From CBDATG01 sp965200145 (lineage in GTDB: Bacteria > Chloroflexota > Dehalococcoidia > Lucifugimonadales > Lucifugimonadaceae), in the NCBI GenBank assembly GCA_965200145.1, contig CBDATG010000002.1:124001-188000 (forward strand): a DNA stretch of 64,000 nucleotides. The letters run 5' to 3'. The translations under genes were made by a program, and so were the position numbers. Below the pieces are notes generated by a model. It made no database searches, had not been told where the DNA came from, and saw only the letters and a list, made by a program, of their open reading frames with translations. Shown piece by piece: positions 18,858 through 28,110 of the stretch (positions within the stretch are counted from its first letter, which is position 1; each line of letters opens with the position of its first letter).

Positions 18858-19823
18858 ATGTCAGCGGATCAAGACAGCGTCGCATCGCCACGTGCCGCGA
18901 ATGTCGCGCTTTACGGCGGCCAAGCGGTTATCGAGGGGGTGATGATCCGCGGTCCGGAGCGTTGTGCGCTGGCAGTTCGGCGGGATGACGGGACAGTCAA
19001 GGTACACAACATCCCGCTACTCAGCTGGACGGCCGGTCTGTTACGACGCATTCCGTTCATACGCGGTGTATTGGTGCTCGCGGAGACATTGGTAATTGGT
19101 AGCCGCGCCTACACCATCGCTTCAAATGAGCAGCTTTCATCCAAGTCCGGCGAGGAAGGAGCTGAGCTCGGTAAAGTCGGTACCGGACTGATAATCACAT
19201 TGGGACTGCTGATCGGAATCGGGCTGTTCTTCATGATCCCGCTTTTCGCATCGCGGACGGTAGAAGAGCAGTCGGATTTACTGGCGAATATCGTTGAGGG
19301 CGGTCTGCGATTGGTGATCTTCTTGGCATATATCTGGGCGATCGGATTCCTGCCAGACATCAAGCGCATGTATGGCTACCACGGCGCGGAGCATATGACG
19401 ATACACGCGCACGAGGCGGGCATGCCGCTCACGCGCGACGCAATACGTCGATTCTCGCCGGCTCATCCACGTTGCGGGACTTCGTTCCTGCTGACGGTCG
19501 TCGTGGTCTCGATCCTCTTCTTCATCCTGTTACCACGCGAACCCCTGTGGTTTCTTATCGGCTCGCGCATTGTGCTGATACCTGTAATCGCGGCAGTGAG
19601 TTACGAGTTCATAAGGTTCACTGGGCAAAGGCGTCACTATACGCTAGTGCGGTGGATCGGGATGCCGAATCTCTGGTTGCAGTCGCTCACCACAGACCAA
19701 CCCGACGACGAGATGATTGATGTAGCGGTGTCAGCGATGCGAGCCGCGATGGGCACGGTTCCGATTGAGTCTCACGCTGGCGATGACCAAAATACCGCTA
19801 AAGGTCAGGAGCAAGAACCCTAG
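18858..19823 (+). CDS. DUF1385 (YqhQ-like) membrane protein
   Basis: A 321-residue membrane protein of the DUF1385 family, whose function is unknown. Matching features are GGQAVIEGVMIRGPERCALAVR at the N terminus, PFIRGVLVLAETLVIG, two or more hydrophobic segments (about 108-130, 152-170, 212-250), the YGYHGAEHMTIHAHEAG motif and HPRCGTSFLL. The histidine- and cysteine-containing motifs suggest metal binding, but this is inference. Its last 93 bases overlap the 3' end of the convergent fibronectin-domain gene. Confidence 0.92.
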   Translation: MSADQDSVASPRAANVALYGGQAVIEGVMIRGPERCALAVRRDDGTVKVHNIPLLSWTAGLLRRIPFIRGVLVLAETLVIGSRAYTIASNEQLSSKSGEEGAELGKVGTGLIITLGLLIGIGLFFMIPLFASRTVEEQSDLLANIVEGGLRLVIFLAYIWAIGFLPDIKRMYGYHGAEHMTIHAHEAGMPLTRDAIRRFSPAHPRCGTSFLLTVVVVSILFFILLPREPLWFLIGSRIVLIPVIAAVSYEFIRFTGQRRHYTLVRWIGMPNLWLQSLTTDQPDDEMIDVAVSAMRAAMGTVPIESHAGDDQNTAKGQEQEP

Positions 19824-22800
19824 GAGTGGTAACGTGGCGGGTGGCGTGTACCCACCTGCGTCTGGCAAGAGCGCATCGACAGCATCACTCGTGTCTGCCG
19901 ACACATCGCTTTCACTTGGTGCTGTTTCGGCAGGAGTACGGGCGGCGACGACGAACGTGCTGGGTAGTTGTGCAACTGTCGAACACACTACGGTGCCGCT
20001 CGTGGACGCTGCCACCCGTTGGCCGATTGGCAAGACTGACCCGTCGCTACGCATCTGCGCCAACGAAACATCGCTGAGCCGTGTTCCGAACTGGTTTGGA
20101 ATCGGCAGACAGATCGGGATCGGATTGTTGAAACTGAACGCCGCCAAAGGCTCGGACTGGGCGTTTATCGCGATTACGCGATAGCTGGTTGCACCCAGAT
20201 CCAGGTTGCCATTCGGGTCAGGACGGTCAACGTCGGTGGACTCGATGCGAACACCGATGATCGTGTTGTCAGCCACCGCGCCCGCAAACGCCGTTACAGT
20301 GGCACCATCTAACCGGTGCGACCCGCCTTGCTCAGGCGTGAATACCGAGTAAGTCATGCCATCAGCATCCCGCAGAGATGTCGGTATCGGACCTGGCGGG
20401 TTCGTGTAACTCGCAACTTGCCCGTTGCTGGAGCGGTCCGCGCTGACTTGCACTGTGAACCGTGCTGCGCAAGGATCAGTTTCTTGGACAGCCGCATAAT
20501 GGCTGGTGCAGATGCCGCGCGGGCCGATGCTGACAGTCACCGCGTACGTGCCAGGCGTCGAAGGTGCGATGTAAACGACTCTGCGCCCATCGTCCGGTGT
20601 GTTGAAGCTGCCTGCACCGGAGGCGGCCCATTCATAGCGGGTATTGACACCCTCGAACATACCTGTCTTACCGTCCGCGGCCTCATTCGCCGGACCGCCC
20701 TGGGTGTCGAACACATCGACTTCCAACGCGACTCGAGCGTTCGATTTCACCGAGACGGCAGTTGTGGTTGGCGATATTCTTGCCACGAGAGGCACGTCAA
20801 GATTGGTCATCGCGGTCGCAGAGACCGACTCACTGAACGTGTTCCCGCGTTGAGTAGTGAGCTCAACGGCGTATTCTGTCGCTTGCTCCAGCCCATAAAT
20901 TAACGTCGACTGCGCTTCGGAGTCTGTCAGGCGCACGCTGAACCATTCGCTCCACGATCCGGTGGCACCGGCGGATTGCCGATACCGATACCTGTATCCC
21001 GTACTAGCACCCGCCTCGGGAGTGTCCCAAGCGAGCGAAATCATTCTCACACCGCCGGCCGCCACGAGACCAGTTGGCGGCTCGGCTGGACTAGGCTCCA
21101 TTGCGAACGCAACCGATGGACTCGTCCCCAAAGGTCCGTTCTGCGCCGTGAGCTCAAACTGATACCCAATACCAACCTCAAGCCCACGAACCTGCGTCGA
21201 GGTCTGCTCGCCGTTCACGCCGACCCACGGAGACCAAGTTCCCTCTATCTGTGCCTGCGGCTTGTACCGGAACTGGAATCCATGCGTCTCTACACTGCCC
21301 GGCGGTACCCATTGAAGCAATACCACGCCGGGTACGGTAGTTTCCTCAGCATCGAGGTTCGTCGGAGGTGGGATTGGTTTCGCAACCGCTGTCACCGTAA
21401 CAGGCGCGGAATAAGAATCGGAGCTGCGACCCGATATTCGGAAGACCGCACTTAGCTGAATGCTGTGCTCAACGTCCCCCATCAGTCCTGTCAAGGTCTT
21501 GGATGTTGTTGACGCTCCGACGGTTTCCCAACTTGTGGGATACGACGCTGCTGCTGATTTCTTGGAGCGGTACTGATAGCCTGTCAACGTGATGCCGTTC
21601 GGAGCACTCCAAGTAAGATCGATCTCGCCGAAACTTGATCCCTTTGATGCCTGCACGTTTGTAGGCGGCGGAACAACACCCGATATTGCGGACGCGGTGA
21701 CTGGTATGCTGTTGCCGCCACTGACACTAACGCGGAACTGGACATCGTAGCTCGCGCCCGCGGCCAATCCCGTGATTGTGAACGGGGATGTCGCGCCGGC
21801 GGACTGCCAGGCTCCTTGGAACTCCGTTGATTGGCCAGATGCCTTAGTCCGGTATCGTCTTGCAGTAATCGACCCGCCGGTTGGGTCTGTCCACGAAATG
21901 GATATCGCACCCGGGGCGCTTCCCTGAGCGGCGGTGAAAGCCGTTGGCGGTCCGATGGCTCTGGAAGTTGCAGTGGCGGAAACGGGTGCGCTGTAGTTGG
22001 TGGGTGTAGTGCCCTCAACGGTTCGCAACTGGATGTCGTACGAGGTACCCGCGGTCAATCCCGATACCGTTGCTGAGTCGGCGGTGGCGCGCTCTGACGG
22101 TGCCCCGGCGGGCGTCCAAGTGCCGGGCCACGCATTGGCAGACGTCAGTTTCCACCGGTACTCATACTGCTTCGGCGTGAAACCAGACACGACAGTCCAG
22201 GTCAGATCGATGGAGCCCTTCGCGGAACCCGGATTCGCTTCGAAATTCGTAGGCGCTGGCAGTTGCTTCGGCTTCACTGCAGAAAGCGATACGTTTACGC
22301 TATTGCCGCTCGGTGCGACTGTTCTCAACTGAAATACATAGCTCGTATCGTCAGTCCTAAGTCCAGTTACAGTCTGCGATGTAGTGGTGGATCGAGTGGA
22401 CTGAGTCCCAGCGGGAGTCCAAATCGCCACATTGTTGTTAGTCGGATAACTGCCGACCGTTTCGCGATATCGGTACTCGTAACGCGTCACAGTTTGCCCT
22501 GTCGGAGCGGTCCACGTCAGATTGACGCTACCGAACTGCGAGCCTGCAACGCTGGAGAAGCTTGTGGGCGGTTTGACCGCAGCGGAGGATGTGACGTTAA
22601 TCGTCTTTAACAGGCTGTTTGTGCTGTTCGCATCGCCAGATGAATGCACTACGCGTACCTGGACGTTGTAAGCAGTTGAACCGGTCAGACCCGAAATAGT
22701 GTGCGATGTGGAAGTTCCGATGTCGGTCCAAGATCCGGTGCCAGTGCTCGGGTAGTTGCTCGCCGAGTTCAACTTCCAGCGCAACTCGTATCGCGTTACT

Positions 22801-23936
22801 GTCACTCCGGGTGCGGTGATAGTCACATCGATCGTCTCGGCCGCTGAACCAGAGCGCGCAGACGCGGTGGGTGTGAACTGAGCGACTGCTGCTACAGATG
22901 CAGATATCGCGCCGGTGATCGAAGATGCCTTGCCGCGCAATCTGAACTCGTAGATGATGCCTTGGTCGAGTCCAGTGATGGTTTTGGATGTACTAGTGCC
23001 TGCCGACGTCCACGCTCCCCAACTCTGGTCTGTTGATTTCTTGGATTGGTATTCGTAAGCCGTCGCCGATGTTGCGGCAGACCAGGACAGGACAATCTCG
23101 CCGTTCGCGCTTCCCGATGTCGCACTCGGGTTGCTAATGCTACCGACACTGACGCTGTGCGCTCTGACCGAACTCTTAGTGAGCGTCTGTGTCGGGACAC
23201 CAGTCGCAGAGCCCGTTTTGGTGTAAACCCGGAACTGTACGTCGTAGTTGGAGCCTGGCGTGAGTCCAGTGATGTCGAACGTAGTTGAAGTCCCAGCTTG
23301 CGTCCAACTAGACCATGACGTCGCCGATGACAGCTTCCTCCTGTATTCGCGCTTCGTTACCGAGATGCCGGAACCGGTTGGGTTCGTCCAGGTTAGTCTG
23401 ATCGAACCGTTAGTCGTGCCGCTAGTAGCAGAGAAGCCGGTTGCGGGCCCGGAGTAAGGTGCGACAGCGTCTACGCTGACAGTTGAGCTGGACCTCTGTC
23501 CTCCGCTACATGTCGCATACACAGCCACCCTCGCCTGATAGGTAGTTCCCGCAACGAAGTTATAAGTGGTACCTTGGCCGCTCTGGTCGCCATAGACGAA
23601 GTAGCTCGTGTACGCGATACGTTGAGCACTCTCCTCCGTATTGTCGTTTTCATCCTCAAAGGTATTGTTAGCTGAATTGCCGACCTGATAGGAAGTTTTT
23701 AGGTACGTGCAACCACTAGGAATCGAAGGGGCCGCACCCCAGCTGACGACGAGTTTCTTCGCCGCGTTGCCCGGTTGGAATTGAACATCGTTCGGCTTAG
23801 GAATCGTCGGGGAGTTGGCAGATGCGACCTCATGGGAATTGATGCTCGCCAACAAGAGCGTTGCCACAGCTAGAGCTGCGACTGAGGCTAGAGCTATTGC
23901 CTTTGAATGACGGAGTGATGAGGCAATTCCAGTCAT
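19731..23936 (-). CDS. large surface protein with about ten fibronectin type III repeats
   Basis: A 1401-residue predicted surface or secreted protein. An N-terminal signal or membrane anchor (residues 14-33) is followed by about ten fibronectin type III modules of 85-100 residues. Most modules begin PPTxF/L and share YEYR and TITGLxxGxxYxVQLR segments. An Ig/PKD-like region follows (about 1075-1190, RYEWAASGAG...APSTPGTYAVTVSIG), then a domain near 1215-1330. The tail ends TPPATLPLLG, a hydrophobic helix and a basic cluster (RLNRNRAHRGSHR), which resembles a cell-wall sorting or membrane-retention signal. A role in adhesion is plausible but unproven. The gene is likely monocistronic, with a 298-base gap before it. 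Confidence 0.88.
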   Translation of the reverse strand: MTGIASSLRHSKAIALASVAALAVATLLLASINSHEVASANSPTIPKPNDVQFQPGNAAKKLVVSWGAAPSIPSGCTYLKTSYQVGNSANNTFEDENDNTEESAQRIAYTSYFVYGDQSGQGTTYNFVAGTTYQARVAVYATCSGGQRSSSTVSVDAVAPYSGPATGFSATSGTTNGSIRLTWTNPTGSGISVTKREYRRKLSSATSWSSWTQAGTSTTFDITGLTPGSNYDVQFRVYTKTGSATGVPTQTLTKSSVRAHSVSVGSISNPSATSGSANGEIVLSWSAATSATAYEYQSKKSTDQSWGAWTSAGTSTSKTITGLDQGIIYEFRLRGKASSITGAISASVAAVAQFTPTASARSGSAAETIDVTITAPGVTVTRYELRWKLNSASNYPSTGTGSWTDIGTSTSHTISGLTGSTAYNVQVRVVHSSGDANSTNSLLKTINVTSSAAVKPPTSFSSVAGSQFGSVNLTWTAPTGQTVTRYEYRYRETVGSYPTNNNVAIWTPAGTQSTRSTTTSQTVTGLRTDDTSYVFQLRTVAPSGNSVNVSLSAVKPKQLPAPTNFEANPGSAKGSIDLTWTVVSGFTPKQYEYRWKLTSANAWPGTWTPAGAPSERATADSATVSGLTAGTSYDIQLRTVEGTTPTNYSAPVSATATSRAIGPPTAFTAAQGSAPGAISISWTDPTGGSITARRYRTKASGQSTEFQGAWQSAGATSPFTITGLAAGASYDVQFRVSVSGGNSIPVTASAISGVVPPPTNVQASKGSSFGEIDLTWSAPNGITLTGYQYRSKKSAAASYPTSWETVGASTTSKTLTGLMGDVEHSIQLSAVFRISGRSSDSYSAPVTVTAVAKPIPPPTNLDAEETTVPGVVLLQWVPPGSVETHGFQFRYKPQAQIEGTWSPWVGVNGEQTSTQVRGLEVGIGYQFELTAQNGPLGTSPSVAFAMEPSPAEPPTGLVAAGGVRMISLAWDTPEAGASTGYRYRYRQSAGATGSWSEWFSVRLTDSEAQSTLIYGLEQATEYAVELTTQRGNTFSESVSATAMTNLDVPLVARISPTTTAVSVKSNARVALEVDVFDTQGGPANEAADGKTGMFEGVNTRYEWAASGAGSFNTPDDGRRVVYIAPSTPGTYAVTVSIGPRGICTSHYAAVQETDPCAARFTVQVSADRSSNGQVASYTNPPGPIPTSLRDADGMTYSVFTPEQGGSHRLDGATVTAFAGAVADNTIIGVRIESTDVDRPDPNGNLDLGATSYRVIAINAQSEPLAAFSFNNPIPICLPIPNQFGTRLSDVSLAQMRSDGSVLPIGQRVAASTSGTVVCSTVAQLPSTFVVAARTPAETAPSESDVSADTSDAVDALLPDAGGYTPPATLPLLGFLLLTFSGILVIASVRLNRNRAHRGSHR

Positions 23937-24234
23937 GGTGGACGATCGTTGTGATTACTGATATCTCTGTTTGGCGTAACGCGCGGCCGCACGGTGCGAC
24001 GACTCGATCGCGACGGGTGTTGCCAATCAACGCTAATGAATCCTCCGCGCGAAAATCCCGCATCCGTTGCGCGTACGCGGCGCGAATCTGGGCGTCAGTA
24101 GCGGTCGAGCGTGTCAAGAGGGATACACGCGCCGAAAGTGTTTCACAACGACCGAGGTGACGCACAGAACCCGAAATTCGCCAGCGTCGGCATCGGTCCG
24201 GAGCAGGCACGTTTTGGTGGGTGCAAGAAGCGAT
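23937..24234. other. intergenic gap, nothing recognised
   Basis: This stretch separates the fibronectin-domain gene from hisIE, both on the minus strand. It must hold the promoter of the former, but I see no convincing promoter pair, terminator or RNA. Confidence 0.5.
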
Positions 24235-24867
24235 TTATCGCCGACGCTTGGCGAGTTCGCGCCACACTTCGTCTAGATCAATTTCCGTAGCTCGTAGCAG
24301 CACAAGGCAGTGATACAGCAGATCCGCGAGTTCCTCCGCAACATTGGGCGCACCAGTCGCCGCCGCCAACGCAGTTTCACCGGCCTCCTCGATCACTTTC
24401 TGCGCGACCCGAGAGACATCACCACGTAGCAGCTCGGCAGTGTATGAACCAGCGGGAAGGTCGTGGGCGCGCTCCTGAATCACCGATGCAAGCTCCGTTA
24501 GCACGCCAGGACCAATGCGTGTCGTGTACGTTGCGCTAACATCCGCGTCGACATGGAAACAAGAAGGTGCACCAGTGTGGCAGGACGGTCCGTCGGGGAG
24601 CGCAGTAATGAGTATGGCGTCGCCGTCGCAGTCCAGCTTGGCATCTACGAACTTCAGGTAGTTCCCGGATGACGATCCCTTTTCCCAGAGTTCGCCGCGG
24701 GACCTGGAGTAGAACCAGACGTTAGGTCCAGCGAGTGTGCGTCGGTACGCTTCCAGATTCATGTGCGCGAGCACGAGCACCTCGCCAGTTTCTGCATGCT
24801 GCACGATAGCAGTTATCAGACCGCGGTCGTCAAATGTAACCAGCGGGCCGTTACTGTCGGAGGTCAA
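24235..24867 (-). CDS. hisI: phosphoribosyl-AMP cyclohydrolase / phosphoribosyl-ATP pyrophosphatase
   Basis: Bifunctional HisIE, 210 residues, for the second and third steps of histidine synthesis. The HisI part (about 1-110) shows VLVLAHMNLEAYRRTL, FYSRSRGELWEKGSSSGNYLK and metal ligands in DCDGDAILI...CHTGAPSCF. The HisE part (about 120-205) has GSYTAELLRGDVSRVAQKVIEEAGETALAA and EELADLLYHCLVLL. It starts at TTG 24867, overlapping the hisF stop as TTGA, which indicates translational coupling. Confidence 0.95.
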   Translation of the reverse strand: MTSDSNGPLVTFDDRGLITAIVQHAETGEVLVLAHMNLEAYRRTLAGPNVWFYSRSRGELWEKGSSSGNYLKFVDAKLDCDGDAILITALPDGPSCHTGAPSCFHVDADVSATYTTRIGPGVLTELASVIQERAHDLPAGSYTAELLRGDVSRVAQKVIEEAGETALAAATGAPNVAEELADLLYHCLVLLRATEIDLDEVWRELAKRRR

Positions 24868-25631
24868 ACCACCGGCCTCACGGGAATACCGTTGTCCGCC
24901 ATGTGCGCCTTGACCTCGGAGATGCGGAATGTGCCATAGTGGAATACAGACGCAGCCAGCACAGCATCTGCCATGCCAACGGTCACAGCATCTGCGAAGT
25001 GTTGCAACTCGCCAGCGCCACCACTGGCGATCACGGGGATATCGACACTGCCAGAAATTCTCGAAAGCAGATTATTGTCGTAACCGTGTAGCTGTCCATC
25101 GTTGTCCATACTGGTCAGCAATATCTCACCAGCTCCAAGGTCAGCACCTCTCACTGCCCACTCGACCGCATCGAGTTTCGTCGGATGTCTTCCGCCGTGG
25201 GTGTAGACCTGCCAACTACCCGATCCGTTAACGCGTTTGGCATCGATCGCTAGTACGACACACTGTGCGCCGAACTCTTGCGAGCATTCGGAGATTAGGT
25301 CTGGGTTCGCAACGGCGGCAGAGTTCAGGCTGACCTTTTCCGCCCCGGCTTCGAGCATCCTGCGCATATCGCCCACCGACTTGATACCTCCTCCGACGGT
25401 GAGCGGGATGAACACCTCCGCCGACACACGCTCCACCACATCGACCATCGTGTCGCGGGCATCAGACGAAGCTGTGATGTCAAGAAACACGAGTTCGTCC
25501 GCGCCTTCCGAGTCGTAGAAGCTGGCCAACTCCGCCGGATCGCCCGCATCTGCCAAGTCCACGAAGCTAACACCCTTCACGACCCGACCACCATCAACAT
25601 CGAGGCACGGTATGACGCGTTTGGTGAGCAT
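24864..25631 (-). CDS. hisF: imidazole glycerol phosphate synthase, cyclase subunit
   Basis: TIM-barrel cyclase subunit, 255 residues. It uses ammonia from HisH to form imidazole glycerol phosphate and AICAR. The catalytic aspartates are in PCLDVDGGRVVKG (D11) and VVLAIDAKRV; phosphate-binding loops VGGGIKS and IASGGAGEL are present. ATG 25631 overlaps the stop of the hisH-hisA gene by one base. Its glutaminase partner is encoded immediately upstream but fused to HisA. Confidence 0.96.
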   Translation of the reverse strand: MLTKRVIPCLDVDGGRVVKGVSFVDLADAGDPAELASFYDSEGADELVFLDITASSDARDTMVDVVERVSAEVFIPLTVGGGIKSVGDMRRMLEAGAEKVSLNSAAVANPDLISECSQEFGAQCVVLAIDAKRVNGSGSWQVYTHGGRHPTKLDAVEWAVRGADLGAGEILLTSMDNDGQLHGYDNNLLSRISGSVDIPVIASGGAGELQHFADAVTVGMADAVLAASVFHYGTFRISEVKAHMADNGIPVRPVV

Positions 25632-27082
25632 TATGGAGTTGCCGCGCGACTGTTGACGGCCGTTATGGCTTCGGCAAGGTCAAACTCGCCAGTGTAGATA
25701 GCCATACCGGTGATGGCACCTGAGACGCCGATGTCTTGTAGTTTGAGCAGGTCGTCAATTGACGACACGCCACCGGCCGCGATTACTTCGCAATCGACCG
25801 CAAGAGAGACCGCGGACACGCTCTTGAAATTCGGACCGGTCAACGTCCCATCGCGTGCGGTGTCGGTGTAGATGATCGTCTTGACACCAAGTTCTGTGAC
25901 GGCGCGTTCTGCCAATCGTATTGCGTCAATTCCCGTTCCAGCTACCCATCCCCGCGTTCGCACTTCGCCACCTTTGGCATCAATCGACACAGCAACCTTG
26001 TCCGCACCGAATCGCAACACTGCCCCGGCGACAGTTTCAGGGTCTTCAACCAGCGCCGTGCCAAAAACAATTCGCGATGCACCCGCGTCCAGTAACTGTT
26101 CCGCGTCTTGTATTGTGCGTATGCCGCCTCCGACTTGAACGGGAACCTGAGACGCCGCGATGACGCGTTCTACGACTTGGGAGTTCGGGAGCCATCCATC
26201 CTTGGCGCCATCTAGGTCTACGATGTGTATCGTCTCGGCCCCCATTCCCACCCATCTACGGGCCGCTTCCGCAGGGTCATCATCGAACTGGATTTCGCGT
26301 GCGTAGTCACCTTCGACCAGGCGAGTGCATTTCCCGTTCCTAATATCGATCGCTGGAATGACTATCATCGGAGCGCGCGTGCGACCGGAGAAAGCAGGAC
26401 CTTTAGTTTTCGTCGTCGCGACATGCATGTTCGACTCGGCATGATCTACGAAGCGTGCATAGATGTCAACGCCGGCACGTCCGCTCTTCTCGGGGTGGAA
26501 CTGCGTACCAACGATGTTGTCGCGGACGATGGCAGCACACACCGTTCCGCCGTGGTGCGTCTCCGCGGCGACGACGGCGGGAGAATCTGGAACGCAGTGG
26601 TATGAGTGCACGAAGTAGAAGTGTGTATCCTGGGGGATGCCCCGGAATACAGGGTGTCTCGCATTGCCTTCGTGAACGAATCGCAGGGTATTCCAGCCCA
26701 TGTGCGGTATCTTCGGGCGCACTGTCAGATCGTCTGGCACGGTCTTTCCTAACCGTTCCACGGAGCCGCTGATTAAGCCGAGTCCAGGTAACACGCCCTC
26801 TTCGGAATCATCCATCAACACCTGCATCCCGATGCAGACGCACAGGAGCGGTCTGCCACTTTCTGCGAAGTCGCGGATGGCGGATGGCAGTCCGTTAGCT
26901 CCGAGGGAGCGCATCACGGAGTCGTTAGCGCCCACGCCAGGAAGGATGGCTGCGCGTGTATTGAGCAGTTCTTCAGGGCTGGAGGTGACGACCGGGTCAC
27001 CGCCGGCAACTCTCACTGCTTTGGTGACGCTGTGAATGTTGGCGGCGCCGGTATCTACGATGACGAGCTGCCTAGTGTTCAC
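25631..27082 (-). CDS. hisH-hisA: HisH-HisA fusion: glutaminase plus ProFAR isomerase
   Basis: One 483-residue open frame joins two histidine enzymes. Residues 1-214 are HisH, the class I glutamine amidotransferase, with nucleophile Cys83 (CVCIGMQ), His196 and Glu198 (QFHPEKS) and a PGVGAN oxyanion loop. Residues 215-238 are a linker. Residues 239-480 are HisA, with VIPAIDIRNGKCTRL, the VGGGIRT phosphate loop and the catalytic YTDTARDGT. HisH normally pairs with HisF, so fusion to HisA is unusual. No clear ribosome-binding site precedes Met239, which favours a true fusion, though internal initiation or a lost stop codon remains possible. It starts at GTG 27082, overlapping the upstream gene as GTGA. 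Confidence 0.9.
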   Translation of the reverse strand: MNTRQLVIVDTGAANIHSVTKAVRVAGGDPVVTSSPEELLNTRAAILPGVGANDSVMRSLGANGLPSAIRDFAESGRPLLCVCIGMQVLMDDSEEGVLPGLGLISGSVERLGKTVPDDLTVRPKIPHMGWNTLRFVHEGNARHPVFRGIPQDTHFYFVHSYHCVPDSPAVVAAETHHGGTVCAAIVRDNIVGTQFHPEKSGRAGVDIYARFVDHAESNMHVATTKTKGPAFSGRTRAPMIVIPAIDIRNGKCTRLVEGDYAREIQFDDDPAEAARRWVGMGAETIHIVDLDGAKDGWLPNSQVVERVIAASQVPVQVGGGIRTIQDAEQLLDAGASRIVFGTALVEDPETVAGAVLRFGADKVAVSIDAKGGEVRTRGWVAGTGIDAIRLAERAVTELGVKTIIYTDTARDGTLTGPNFKSVSAVSLAVDCEVIAAGGVSSIDDLLKLQDIGVSGAITGMAIYTGEFDLAEAITAVNSRAATP

Positions 27083-27633
27083 GAGTTCCGCCTAGTACCG
27101 GTCAGCAGTTCATCTGGGATTTCGCGGTCTACGTACCTCGCGAGCATGAAGAGGCAGTCGGAAAGCCTGTTCAGCCAGACGACGATCTGCGGGTTGTCGA
27201 GCTGTATTTCGACGCACCGACGCTCAACGGTGCGGACGACTGTTCGAGCTAAGTCTATCGAGGCAGAGGCTTGCGATGCACCAGGGATTACGAACGATCG
27301 AGGAAGGGCAACCTGAGATTCCAATTTGAACAGAAGATCGTCCAGTTCTCTGACATCGTCCTCGTCGATCGTGTTGAAGTGTTTGGCAAGAGTGTTTGAT
27401 TGCGCGGCATCGGTTGCAAGTTGCGCGTTCACTGTGAACAGCTTGCGCTGAATCTCCAGTAACTGGGCTGCTACCCATGTGTCTAGGCAAGACGCTCGTG
27501 CCAGTCCCAAAGCCGAGACTGCCGTGTCGCCCAGCCCGTAGGCTTCTACTCTAGGGTCGGCCTTGGAGACGCGGCCGCCGAACAACAGGCTCGTCTCTCC
27601 ATCGTCACCTCTTCTGGTGCTAATTGAGTTCAC
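27079..27633 (-). CDS. cob(I)alamin adenosyltransferase, PduO type
   Basis: A 184-residue ATP:cob(I)alamin adenosyltransferase that makes adenosylcobalamin. The family signature at the N terminus is STRRGDDGETSLLFGGRVSK; the C-terminal ARTVVRTVERRCVEI...VWLNRLSDCLFMLARYVD matches the ATP/cobalamin-binding helices. It is the first gene of a minus-strand operon and overlaps hisH-hisA by four bases. The link to histidine synthesis appears to be positional only. Confidence 0.93.
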   Translation of the reverse strand: MNSISTRRGDDGETSLLFGGRVSKADPRVEAYGLGDTAVSALGLARASCLDTWVAAQLLEIQRKLFTVNAQLATDAAQSNTLAKHFNTIDEDDVRELDDLLFKLESQVALPRSFVIPGASQASASIDLARTVVRTVERRCVEIQLDNPQIVVWLNRLSDCLFMLARYVDREIPDELLTGTRRNS

Positions 27634-27646
27634 GCTGATATATGAT

Positions 27647-27676
27647 TTGAATCGTAAGGAATATCTTGATTCTAAT
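27647..27676 (+). promoter_or_regulatory. candidate promoter for the erpA-like gene
   Basis: TTGAAT (27647-27652) and TCTAAT (27671-27676) lie 18 bases apart, each one or two mismatches from the sigma-70 consensus, 45 bases before ATG 27721 in a divergent intergenic region. Confidence 0.5.
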
Positions 27677-27720
27677 CCGCGCCCTGCGAATCTGATCGAC
27701 TAGGGGGCGCGGTTACCACG

Positions 27721-28083
27721 ATGACCATGAAACTAGAGCGACCGAGTATACCGGTCAACACGATTGCGGTGACGCCGAAGGCGGCGGCCAAGGCATTGCA
27801 GTTTTCATTGAATGAAGGCCGCGATGCGTGCCGACTCAAGATCGCCGTTCAAGGCGGTGGTTGCTCCGGACTGCAATACGTCTTGGAGCTGGTGGACGGC
27901 CCTGACGACTCAGACAAGGTCATCAAAGAGCACGGCATCGAAGTCTATGTGCCGAAGCGAGCGTTCGTATTCCTCGCCGGAACCGTTTTGGACTACTCTG
28001 ATGGTCTGAACGGTCGAGGGTTTGAGTTCCACAACCCTAATGCGAAACGTACCTGCGGTTGCGGCGATTCATTCGCAGTTTAG
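27721..28083 (+). CDS. erpA: A-type iron-sulfur carrier (ErpA/IscA family)
   Basis: A 120-residue HesB/IscA-family carrier that delivers Fe-S clusters to apoproteins. The three cluster cysteines are in QGGGCSGLQY and the C-terminal KRTCGCGDSFAV. Family members are about 105-120 residues. It is divergent from the adenosyltransferase operon and followed 27 bases later by a YgfZ-like gene, a functionally sensible pairing. ErpA versus IscA cannot be decided by eye. Confidence 0.9.
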   Translation: MTMKLERPSIPVNTIAVTPKAAAKALQFSLNEGRDACRLKIAVQGGGCSGLQYVLELVDGPDDSDKVIKEHGIEVYVPKRAFVFLAGTVLDYSDGLNGRGFEFHNPNAKRTCGCGDSFAV

Positions 28084-28110
28084 TTGCCGCGGGCGTGGTA
28101 GGCACGTTTC

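Noticed and set aside
20316..20903. Plus-strand open frame of 195 codons inside the fibronectin-domain gene
   Set aside because: Antisense shadow of a well-supported coding frame, with no ribosome-binding site and arginine/serine-rich low-quality sequence.
21400..23500. CRISPR-like periodicity in the repeat-rich region
   Set aside because: The periodicity is about 270-300 bases and reflects fibronectin type III modules in the protein; there are no short identical repeats with spacers.
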